Shown here: piece by piece, positions 6,597 to 12,630 of the stretch
How positions within the stretch are numbered: the first letter of the stretch is position 1
Layout of the letters: each line of letters begins with the position of its first letter
Origin: Methanosarcinaceae archaeon
Lineage (GTDB): Archaea; Halobacteriota; Methanosarcinia; Methanosarcinales; Methanosarcinaceae
DNA length: 12,630 nucleotides
Direction of reading: 5' to 3'
NCBI GenBank assembly: GCA_030655675.1
Contig: JAUSPM010000099.1
Location: forward strand, 1-12,630
Made by a program: the position numbers and the translations under genes
The notes under the pieces: generated by a model
Told to the model about the DNA's origin: nothing
Database searches by the model: none
What the model saw: the letters and a program-made list of their open reading frames with translations, nothing else

Positions 6597-7311
6597 AAAC
6601 TCTGCAAAAGCCGAAAAAAGATCACTTGAAGAACTCGGCGACCTTGTACAATTCACAACAGAGATAGACCCTGAACTTGTAAACGCATGTAGGGATCTTG
6701 GTGCCCATACGCAGGAAGCAAAAGCAATATCCATGACAAGCCGCAATATTGCGCGCGAGATCGTGGGTGATGATACTCCCGAGGACCGCGTGCGTCAGCG
6801 TTGCGTAATAGCAACAGGTGATCTTTCTGTGGCTGATCTAATGACTTTCAATAACAATGCTATTGATGCAGGAGTAGAGGCGATCAAAAAAGGTGCACCC
6901 ATATTTGTTGATATTAACATGGTCAAAGTCGGCATAACCAAAAAGATGCACAATTGCGATGTTATTTGTGTGCTCGATGAAGACGTAGGTGCAAAGATTG
7001 CGCACGAGTATGGAATTACCCGTACCTCTGCAGGTTTTCTTGCATGTAGGGACAAACTAGATGGTGCAATAATTGCTATTGGAAATGCGCCATCGGCTTT
7101 ACTTACGGTGTGTAGATTAATTGAACACGGGGTTCGCCCTGCGCTTGTCGTTGGAACGCCTGTCGGGTTTGTGAATGCAGCCGAGTCAAAAGAAGGGTTA
7201 ATGAAGATGGATGTGCCATCAATTACCTGCATTGGTACACGAGGTGGCTCACCGATTGCGATTGCATGTGTGAATGAACTTGTTGCAATTACAGGTGATC
7301 TAAAGGAGTAG
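6586..7311 (+). CDS. cbiC: Cobalt-precorrin-8 methylmutase (CbiC)
   Basis: CbiC moves the methyl group from C11 to C12, forming cobyrinic acid. The 241-residue protein shows the CbiC/CobH pattern: ARE(I)VGDDTPEDRVRQR, an ATGD segment, GAPIFVDINMVKVGI, ITRTSAGF, GNAPSALL, VVGTPVGFVNAAESKE and TRGGSPIA near the end. It carries about 30 more residues at the N-terminus than the shortest homologues. Where bacterial enzymes have the catalytic His of the I-H-A-x-G motif, this protein reads V-I-A-T-G, with Ile75 at the His position. The ribosome binding site GGGGGTATC lies within the end of cbiH. Identity is secure from the many other motifs. Confidence 0.93.
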   Translation: MITENSAKAEKRSLEELGDLVQFTTEIDPELVNACRDLGAHTQEAKAISMTSRNIAREIVGDDTPEDRVRQRCVIATGDLSVADLMTFNNNAIDAGVEAIKKGAPIFVDINMVKVGITKKMHNCDVICVLDEDVGAKIAHEYGITRTSAGFLACRDKLDGAIIAIGNAPSALLTVCRLIEHGVRPALVVGTPVGFVNAAESKEGLMKMDVPSITCIGTRGGSPIAIACVNELVAITGDLKE

Positions 7312-7315
7312 TTGA

Positions 7316-8815
7316 ATGTCAGAGCAGGACACCACATTACCATTAAAAAGAGAGATCCAAAACCTCAAACCGTGTATGCATGGTGGGCTTATTAAAAAGA
7401 CCGCACAAAAACACGGTATTTTAGAACAAGAGATGCTCGATCTTAGCGCGAGCCTCAATCCAATTGGAAGTCCTTTTGAATATCCTGTTGACAATCCATA
7501 CTTAAATTTACAGGATATCCTGCAAAATGCGATTGGAGAGATCGATCATTATCCCGATAACCGCTACATCGATTTTAGAAATGCTGCGGCAGGTTTTGTG
7601 GGAATGGGTGTTCAGCCGGATAACATTATTCCAGGCAATGGTTCATCTGAAGTTATCCGCCTTGTTGCTGAATGTGTCATTGAAAAAGATGACATGGTAC
7701 TGATCCCACAGCCCACATTCGCGGAATATGAGCAGCAATGCAGATTATTCGGAGCAGACATCTTTTACACCAAACAGGAAGACATCACCAATATCACGGA
7801 TGAACTGCTTGAAAAAGCCAGAATTCTCTTTGTATGTAATCCAAATAATCCCACAGGGATATTGATCCCTCGCAAGGATATGCTGGATATTGTACAACGG
7901 TGTGAAAAGAACAAGACTCTGCTATTTGTTGATGAGGCATTTAGCGAATTGTCCGACCCCACGCAGAGTGTTGCAGACATTGCGGCAGAGAATGATTATG
8001 TGTTCGTACTTCGCTCACTGACCAAATCCTTCGCGATCCCCGGCATAAGAATTGGATTTGGGGTCGCATCCCAGAAGATGGCACAAATACTTGATGCTGC
8101 AAGACTTCCATGGAACCTTGGTTCCATACCGGATATGGTCGGCACCGAACTTATGAGCATGGACGGTGGATGCAACAGCCGATATTTAATTGAATCAAGG
8201 GAATTGATCAAACAAGAAAGCGAATATCTCATAGAGCGACTTTCAAACATACGTGGTCTTTCACCATTGCCAAGCAGTGTAAACTACATTTTGGTGGATG
8301 TGAGTGATTTCCTGATGGATTCGGTCGAACTTACACATCGTTTAGCATCCCATGGCATACTTATCAGGGATTGTAGTTCATTTTATTCACTTGACAATAA
8401 CTATGTCAGGATTGCTGTGCGGTCGCGGGAAGAAAATGATCGATTAATGAAAATGATTGGTGAAGTACTCAACGAATGGGGAAAACAACACGCCGAAGAG
8501 GAACTTAAACATACACTTGAAGATGCTGCCAAAGGCACACATTCCGGCAGGGATACATGCGAATATTATCCATGTCATTTTGATGACCAGGACTGTACCT
8601 TTTGTTTTTGCCCATTCTATGCATGTGAGGATGGACGCACAGGCGGTAAGTGGGTGGAACGTTCAAGCGGCGGAAAGGTATGGAGTTGTGTGGACTGCCA
8701 CATAATGCATAATTCCGAGGTCTCACAACGGGTACTGGATGTCCTGATGAACAAAGGGACTACTGAGGACAACTTAAAAACAGCGTGGGAATCTATGGTG
8801 GAGCCGCTTTTATGA
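7316..8815 (+). CDS. cobD: L-threonine-O-3-phosphate decarboxylase with C-terminal Cys-rich domain (CobD)
   Basis: CobD makes (R)-1-aminopropan-2-ol O-phosphate, the nucleotide-loop linker. Residues about 20-385 are a fold-type I PLP aminotransferase-like domain: HGG near the N-terminus, DLSASLNPIG, GNGSSEVIRL, CNPNNPTG, VDEAFSEL, and the probable PLP Lys237 in SLTKSFAIPGIRIGFG. Residues about 400-499 are an added domain with eight cysteines (415, 420, 427, 430, 432, 437, 458, 461) and several His, matching the small Cys-rich putative metal-binding family (PF04071-like). The M. mazei homologue MM2060 has such an extension and, as I recall, was shown to be both an L-threonine kinase and the decarboxylase, which would explain why no pduX is seen here. 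AGGAG lies 7 nt before the ATG; the stop overlaps cbiB in ATGA. Confidence 0.92.
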   Translation: MSEQDTTLPLKREIQNLKPCMHGGLIKKTAQKHGILEQEMLDLSASLNPIGSPFEYPVDNPYLNLQDILQNAIGEIDHYPDNRYIDFRNAAAGFVGMGVQPDNIIPGNGSSEVIRLVAECVIEKDDMVLIPQPTFAEYEQQCRLFGADIFYTKQEDITNITDELLEKARILFVCNPNNPTGILIPRKDMLDIVQRCEKNKTLLFVDEAFSELSDPTQSVADIAAENDYVFVLRSLTKSFAIPGIRIGFGVASQKMAQILDAARLPWNLGSIPDMVGTELMSMDGGCNSRYLIESRELIKQESEYLIERLSNIRGLSPLPSSVNYILVDVSDFLMDSVELTHRLASHGILIRDCSSFYSLDNNYVRIAVRSREENDRLMKMIGEVLNEWGKQHAEEELKHTLEDAAKGTHSGRDTCEYYPCHFDDQDCTFCFCPFYACEDGRTGGKWVERSSGGKVWSCVDCHIMHNSEVSQRVLDVLMNKGTTEDNLKTAWESMVEPLL

Positions 8816-9813
8816 TAATTACTCCCATGCCTGATGCCGTTGATATGGTATCCATACTTTTACTTGCCACCGTATTTGATATTATTATTGGTGAGCCTCC
8901 GGCAGCACTTCATCCGGTCGTATGGATCGGGAAAGTGATCGGCATGTTCAAAAAAGCCGCACCGACCAGCCACAGGAAAGCATACGGTGTATTCCTTGCA
9001 ACAGCAACCATTGTTTTTGCATCCGCAATCGGATATCTGGTTTTGGTTATAGCAATGAATCCGGCAGTTCCAAAAACTCTTGGATACCTGATCGCAGCCT
9101 ATTTCCTCAAATCAACATTTGCGATCCGAAGCCTGATCGCACCTGCGCAGGAAATACATGATGACATTGTTAATAACAAACTGGAAAGTGCCCGGGCAAA
9201 ACTTCCGATATACGTGAGCAGGGATCCTTCTAAATTAAGCACTGTACATATGTCCTCCGCAGTCATTGAATCTATGGCAGAGAATTTTGTTGATGGAATT
9301 TTAAGTCCGATATTTTACTATGTCTTGCTCGGCCCCTTCGGACTTTTAGGTGCATATGCTTACAAGGCTGTTAATACACTTGATTCAATGGTTGGGTACA
9401 AGGACGACACTCACCTTGAATTGGGATATTTCTCAGCAAAATTGGATGATGTCTTAAACTGGGTGCCTGCACGCATATCTGTCATATTCATTGCAACAGC
9501 GGCACTGTTCGCAGGTATATCTGCGGATGGTGGCAGGATGAGAGGTTTTGTCAGTTCCATCAAAAGTGCAAAAACGGAAGGGCGAAATACACCATCGCCA
9601 AATTCCGGTTATCCTATGGCAGCGGCATCAGGTGCGCTTGGGATACGGCTTGAAAAGCCTAATACTTATGTGCTTGGTGATGATTTAAAACAACCGAAAC
9701 CCAAAGACATAAAGCGAGCATCACAATTAATCGCAACTGCGGCAGTTTTATCAATTGCCGTATTTAGTATTATTATTCATATATCTACAAACATATTGAA
9801 TTTACATATTTAA
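8812..9813 (+). CDS. cbiB: Adenosylcobinamide-phosphate synthase (CbiB), membrane protein
   Basis: CbiB links aminopropanol phosphate to cobyric acid. The 333-residue integral membrane protein has the family signatures LATVFDIIIGEPPAALHPVVWIG at the N-terminus, ESMAENFVDGILSPIFYYVLLGPFGLLGA and YKAVNTLDSMVGYK in the middle, and NSGYPMAAASGALGIRLEKP late. Hydrophobic segments fit several membrane spans: one near residues 9-22, then FLATATIVFASAIGYLVLV, LGYLIAAYFL, the SPIFYYVLLGPFGLLGA span, VIFIATAALFAGI, and a final IATAAVLSIAVFSIIIHI. The ATG has GGTGGAG 8 nt upstream; an in-frame GTG at 8785 is possible but adds a poorly fitting tail. Start and cobD stop share ATGA. Confidence 0.94.
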   Translation: MIITPMPDAVDMVSILLLATVFDIIIGEPPAALHPVVWIGKVIGMFKKAAPTSHRKAYGVFLATATIVFASAIGYLVLVIAMNPAVPKTLGYLIAAYFLKSTFAIRSLIAPAQEIHDDIVNNKLESARAKLPIYVSRDPSKLSTVHMSSAVIESMAENFVDGILSPIFYYVLLGPFGLLGAYAYKAVNTLDSMVGYKDDTHLELGYFSAKLDDVLNWVPARISVIFIATAALFAGISADGGRMRGFVSSIKSAKTEGRNTPSPNSGYPMAAASGALGIRLEKPNTYVLGDDLKQPKPKDIKRASQLIATAAVLSIAVFSIIIHISTNILNLHI

Positions 9814-9839
9814 TTTTGATTAAACAAAGAGTGATTGAC

Positions 9840-10457
9840 ATGAAATTATCAGAAATAGAATCCAAAGACCACAAAGGAGATCAACCCTCTGAATTGGAAG
9901 GGGAGATCACGCACGATATACTCGATATATTAGAGGATGATGGCATAACTGCTGAGATGCTTTTAGACACGGCAATGGAGTTATATTTCCCACATCCCGG
10001 CGTCGAGACGCGGGAATTGGCTGAAGAACGGTTCAAGAAAGAGTTGAAGATCGCATTGTCCGATCCAAATCTCTGCATTCTTATTTATTCAGGAATACTC
10101 CTTGAACGTGAAGGTGTGGCGGGGAAACTGCCAAACATCAGTGTGAGTTCATACGAAAAAGATCTGACATTCATCATTGCGGATGAGGTTATAGGTATGA
10201 GCATTGCAAAGTACATCAGTGGTGATAAGGGCATGTTCGAGTATGTGAGGTTTGATAAAGAAAAGCCGGGGATACTCTCAAAGATGGGACCATTCATGGA
10301 TGATGTAATTGCAGGTTTGATTGGTGGCGTATCTGCCAACATGTATACAAGGGGTAAGGCAGAAGCAGATACTGTCGACAGTGAACCAAAAGATAATGAT
10401 AAGCCTGATAAAAAGAAGGAACACAGCCGAAAAGTTGGCGGTGTGATAGCAGGATGA
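9840..10457 (+). CDS. cobZ: Alpha-ribazole phosphate phosphatase, archaeal PgpA-like type (CobZ)
   Basis: CobZ removes the 5'-phosphate of the nucleotide loop (alpha-ribazole-5'-phosphate or the cobamide phosphate) and replaces bacterial CobC in many archaea; it was characterised in M. mazei. The 205-residue protein has a ~30-residue acidic leader, then a PgpA-like domain with probable metal ligands in IADEVIG (Asp115, Glu116) and MDDVIAG (Asp154, Asp155), and GMFEYVRFDKEKPG between them. It ends in a charged Lys/Asp-rich tail. Unlike true PgpA it shows no obvious membrane span. The ATG at 9840 is preferred over an in-frame GTG (9831) and TTG (9816). It lies 26 nt after cbiB, the largest gap in the second half of the operon, and overlaps cobS by ATGA. 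Confidence 0.9.
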   Translation: MKLSEIESKDHKGDQPSELEGEITHDILDILEDDGITAEMLLDTAMELYFPHPGVETRELAEERFKKELKIALSDPNLCILIYSGILLEREGVAGKLPNISVSSYEKDLTFIIADEVIGMSIAKYISGDKGMFEYVRFDKEKPGILSKMGPFMDDVIAGLIGGVSANMYTRGKAEADTVDSEPKDNDKPDKKKEHSRKVGGVIAG

Positions 10458-11266
10458 AGGCATTTTTACTTGCAGTGAGATCAGGTTTTGGGTTCCTTTC
10501 AACGATCCCTGTGGGGATTACAATGGAAGGGCTCGATGAACTGATGAAAAGGAGTTATCTTTTTACGTTCGTGGGAGTTGTACTTGGTCTTATAATAGGC
10601 GGATTTGCCTTTGTGTTCGAGACCATTTTCCCTCCGCAGATCAGTGCTGTTTTTATCATTGTATCGATCTATTATCTTACAGGTTTGAATCATCTGGATG
10701 GCCTGTCCGATTTTGGAGACGGTGCAACAGCGCACGGTTCATTGGAAAAGAAGATTGGCGCATTAAAGGACATGGCACTTGGTATTGGTGGTGTGGCTTA
10801 TGCTGTGATCGCACTTGTTGCACTGTATGCATCCATTACGGCACTGCAAAATGAGGCAACATTGTTTGGCGCAGGAATGGGTGCTTCAGCAGTTGTTCTT
10901 GCATCCATGTTCATTGCAGAGGTTAGTGCAAAACAGGCAATGCTTACAATAGCAGCTTTTGGAAAACCGATACATGAAGGATTGGGTTCAATGGCTATGA
11001 ATAATACAAACATCACAAAATTTGCCCTCGGGTTGTTGCTTGGTGCTGTAGCATGTGTGTTTGCGTTTGGAATTATTGGGATCGTTGCACTTTTCACATC
11101 GATCATTTCTGCCCTTGTGGTACTGAACATCTCCAACCGCCATTTTGGCGGTGTAAATGGAGACTGCATTGGTGCAGCAAATGAGATCGGTCGAATAGTT
11201 GCATTGATGACGACCGTGGTCATACTGCGAAGTGGTATGGAGGGGCTTACATGGACGCTATTGTGA
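10454..11266 (+). CDS. cobS: Adenosylcobinamide-GDP ribazoletransferase (cobalamin 5'-phosphate synthase), CobS
   Basis: CobS joins adenosylcobinamide-GDP with alpha-ribazole (phosphate), the last assembly step, at the membrane. The 270-residue polytopic protein has the signature GFGFLSTIPVG at the N-terminus and the catalytic HLDGLSDFGDGATAHGSLEKKIGALKDMALGIGG region, rich in Asp that probably binds the divalent metal. Several hydrophobic spans follow, then HFGGVNGDCIGAANEIGRIVAL near the C-terminus, another conserved CobS element. The start overlaps the cobZ stop (ATGA) and the end overlaps cobY by 16 nt, so this pair is tightly coupled. Confidence 0.94.
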   Translation: MKAFLLAVRSGFGFLSTIPVGITMEGLDELMKRSYLFTFVGVVLGLIIGGFAFVFETIFPPQISAVFIIVSIYYLTGLNHLDGLSDFGDGATAHGSLEKKIGALKDMALGIGGVAYAVIALVALYASITALQNEATLFGAGMGASAVVLASMFIAEVSAKQAMLTIAAFGKPIHEGLGSMAMNNTNITKFALGLLLGAVACVFAFGIIGIVALFTSIISALVVLNISNRHFGGVNGDCIGAANEIGRIVALMTTVVILRSGMEGLTWTLL

Positions 11267-11853
11267 TGGCAGGGGGTTTGGGCAAAAGGCTTGGTATGGG
11301 TGAAAAGCCATGTATTGAGGTTTTGGGCAAGCCTCTTATCAGTTATGTGGTGGATGCGCTTGATGGGGCAAAAAAGATAGGTCGTATTTTCGTAGCAGTA
11401 TCACCTGCTACGCCAAATACCGAGATTGTTGTCACAAACTACTATGATGGGCGTATAAAGGTTATTCAGACATCTGGCGGAAATTATGTAGGGGACATGG
11501 TCCATGCTGTTGAGAGTGCAGGCATTGTTGATCCGGTTCTTATTATAATGTCTGACCTGCCGCTGATCAAATCAGATATGATCGATTCGATTATATGTGA
11601 ATATGAAAAATGCGGCAAGCCTGCGATGTCAGTGCATGTTCCAATATCAGTATGCACGAATCTTGGAGTCAGACCGGATACTGTGTTTAACAGGAATGGA
11701 AACCTGATCGTGCCAACCGGCGTGAATATACTGGATGGAAAGGATATACATCACGAGCAGGAAGATTTCAACTTAGTTTTGGAAAATCCGGAATTGGCAC
11801 TGAATATAAATACAGTTGATGATCTAAAAAGATGTAAGGATATGTTGAAGTGA
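11251..11853 (+). CDS. cobY: GTP:adenosylcobinamide-phosphate guanylyltransferase, archaeal type (CobY)
   Basis: CobY transfers GMP from GTP to adenosylcobinamide phosphate. It is the archaeal non-homologous replacement for CobU and lacks the kinase activity of CobU. The 200-residue protein is a small nucleotidyltransferase with MAGGLGKRLGMGEKP (residues 6-20), a variant of the sugar-nucleotidyltransferase loop, GKPLISYVVDAL, and MSDLPLI. GGAGGGG lies upstream of the ATG within cobS. It is the last gene of the operon; a hairpin and T-run follow about 40 nt after the stop. The last codons (ATG TTG AAG TGA) belong to a 13-bp tandem duplication that continues past the stop. Confidence 0.93.
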   Translation: MDAIVMAGGLGKRLGMGEKPCIEVLGKPLISYVVDALDGAKKIGRIFVAVSPATPNTEIVVTNYYDGRIKVIQTSGGNYVGDMVHAVESAGIVDPVLIIMSDLPLIKSDMIDSIICEYEKCGKPAMSVHVPISVCTNLGVRPDTVFNRNGNLIVPTGVNILDGKDIHHEQEDFNLVLENPELALNINTVDDLKRCKDMLK

Positions 11854-11870
11854 TATGTTGAAGTGATATG
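11841..11870 (+). repeat. 13-bp tandem duplication across the cobY stop
   Basis: TATGTTGAAGTGA occurs twice in tandem (11841-11853 and 11854-11866), followed by TATG of a third partial copy. The first copy contains the last three codons and stop of cobY. It looks like a recent slippage duplication, and the protein is unchanged by the second copy. Confidence 0.9.
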
Positions 11871-11892
11871 CTGTGGGGATGTTGGTTACTTC

Positions 11893-11908
11893 AAACCTAA
11901 GGGTTTTT
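11893..11908 (+). terminator. Short hairpin and T-run after cobY, possibly bidirectional
   Basis: AAACC-TAAG-GGTTT can fold into a 5-bp stem with a 4-nt loop and runs directly into TTTTT (11904-11908). It lies about 40 nt after the cobY stop and is the natural end of the plus-strand operon. On the opposite strand, ATTTTTAAAAACCC lies just past the hicB-like frame, so the same site may serve both directions. Confidence 0.5.
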
Positions 11909-11918
11909 AAAAATGTCA

Positions 11919-12095
11919 TCAGTTATTTACATTTGACTCTTCGAGGCACATATCTATTACCTCTTTTATATTTTCCATTGCTTCATCTATAGTTTCGCCA
12001 TACGAGTGGCAGCCTTTAAACTGGGGGCAACTTACGATGTAATAACCATCGTCGTCAATTTCAACAACTATGGGTAAATGTAATTGTATTTGTAT
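11919..12095 (-). pseudogene. HicB-like antitoxin fragment without a normal start codon
   Basis: Read on the minus strand, this frame gives IQIQLHLPIVVEIDDDGYY, then IVSCPQFKGCHSYGETIDEAM and ENIKEVIDMCLEE, a clear match to small HicB-family antitoxin-like proteins (about 70 residues). The body is intact and ends in a proper TGA. However, there is no ATG, GTG or TTG between the upstream in-frame stop (12126-12128) and the conserved core; the likely first codon reads ATA, with no ribosome binding site before it. No hicA toxin is adjacent. The first few codons fall within the right copy of the 130-bp repeat. I call it a probable remnant; an AUA-initiated orphan antitoxin is the alternative. Confidence 0.65.
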
Positions 12096-12215
12096 AGCTG
12101 TAGTAGGATGGCTGCGTAAATGTGATTATTCTATCTGAAATTAAAAACAATGCGACCGCCGTCAGGCGGCACGTTCCATACATACTAAATTGAATTATCT
12201 AAATCGTTAGCAAAA
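12086..12215 (-). repeat. Right copy of the ~130-bp dispersed repeat (inverted)
   Basis: This is the inverted partner of 40-169, gapless and about 81% identical by hand count. The stem halves CCGCC and GGCGG are kept, while the centre changes from TGCA to TGAC, so the hairpin rather than the perfect palindrome is conserved. Its inner end covers the first codons of the hicB-like frame. Its outer end abuts the tandem array at 12221. Confidence 0.8.
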
Positions 12216-12220
12216 AGTGT

Positions 12221-12630
12221 ACAAGAAAATGCTCACTTCGTTCGCATTAACTTGGACTATATATTAATAAAATATATACTACAAGAAAATGCTCACTTCG
12301 TTCGCATTAACTTGGACTACATAATCCTACAGATTATATACAACAAGAAAATCCTCACTTCGTTCGCATTAATTTGGACTATATATTAATAAAATATATA
12401 CAACAAGAAAATGCTCTCTTCGTTCTCATTAACTTGGACTACATAATCTTATAGATTATAGAGGCCGTCCAACAATTCAAAAACACAGACAAAAGAAGGA
12501 CAAATATGGCTTTAAATCAATAAATAAGGTTTGATTTTATCGTCCATAGTAATTGTTAGACAGCCTCTATATACAACGAGAAAATTCCCCCTCCGGTCGA
12601 ATTAACTAGAACTATATGTTTAGCTGATAT
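12221..12630 (+). repeat. Tandem array with alternating AT-rich spacers (five units, runs off the window)
   Basis: A ~40-bp unit beginning ACAAGAAAATGCTCACTTCG and ending in TTAACTTGGACTA starts at 12221, 12281, 12343, 12403 and, diverged, at 12576. The spacers are 20-22 bp and alternate: type A (after units 1 and 3) is TATATTAATAAAATATATAC; type B (after units 2 and 4) is a small hairpin ATAATC..GATTAT plus TATACA. The true period is therefore a 122-bp double unit. Spacers are repeated rather than unique, so this is not a CRISPR. The second B spacer is interrupted by an insertion (12461-12567). No protein-coding gene is seen in 12126-12630. Confidence 0.88.
12461..12567. mobile_element. 107-bp MITE-like insertion with 17-bp terminal inverted repeats
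   Basis: Left end GAGGCCGTCCAACAATT (12461-12477) and right end AATTGTTAGACAGCCTC (12551-12567) are inverted repeats matching at 15 of 17 positions. TATA flanks both sides (12457-12460 and 12568-12571). Removing the element and one TATA restores a type B spacer like the one at 12321-12342. The interior has no coding frame of note; it contains AAATCAA and TTGATTT that can pair. It would need a transposase supplied in trans. The family is not assigned. Confidence 0.8.

Noticed and set aside
12221..12630. CRISPR array
   Set aside because: Repeat length and spacing look similar at first, but the spacers are only 20-22 bp, fall into two recurring types, and the repeats are not uniform. No cas gene is present.

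Overview
The window is a chromosomal stretch from an archaeon, most likely a methanogen or methanotroph of the order Methanosarcinales. Three things point there: cobamide enzymes that are the archaeal solutions to shared steps (CobY in place of bacterial CobU, the PgpA-like phosphatase CobZ, the archaeal-type CobT); a CobD carrying the C-terminal Cys-rich domain known from Methanosarcina mazei; and the gene order cobD-cbiB-cobZ-cobS-cobY, which to my recollection matches M. mazei. Ribosome binding sites match the archaeal 16S tail (AGGAGGTGATC type), and genes overlap or nearly abut.

Layout. Positions 1-315 are non-coding and hold one copy of a ~130-bp dispersed repeat. Positions 316-2910 are a two-gene minus-strand operon, cobQ then cobT. 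An ~80-bp divergent promoter region (2911-2991) carries a shared TATA-like element and three AGTT repeats spaced exactly 10 bp. Positions 2992-11853 are one long plus-strand operon: cbiT, cbiL, cbiF, a cbiG split into two genes, cbiH, cbiC, cobD, cbiB, cobZ, cobS, cobY. The gaps are small or replaced by 4- to 31-nt overlaps. A hairpin/T-run terminator follows cobY. Positions 11919-12095 (minus) hold a hicB-like antitoxin frame without a normal start. Beyond it lie the second, inverted copy of the 130-bp repeat and an AT-rich tandem array with alternating spacers, one of which is interrupted by a small MITE-like insertion.

How the genes work together. CbiL, CbiH, CbiF, CbiG, CbiT and CbiC carry out much of the anaerobic (cobalt-early) conversion of cobalt-factor II to cobyrinic acid. 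CobQ amidates cobyrinic acid a,c-diamide to cobyric acid. CobD supplies aminopropanol phosphate and CbiB attaches it. CobY activates the product with GTP. CobT makes alpha-ribazole phosphate, CobS joins the two halves, and CobZ removes the phosphate. Not present here are the chelatase (CbiX), CbiD, CbiE, CbiJ, CbiA and the adenosyltransferase, which must be encoded elsewhere or replaced.

The core pathway is established biology. The items most worth a second look are: the CbiG N-part that seems to need an AUA start because its start overlaps a Tyr codon of cbiF; the split cbiG; Ile at the expected catalytic His of CbiC; an expanded hexamer repeat inside cobQ; the inverted repeats bracketing the cluster; and the higher-order tandem array with its clean MITE insertion.
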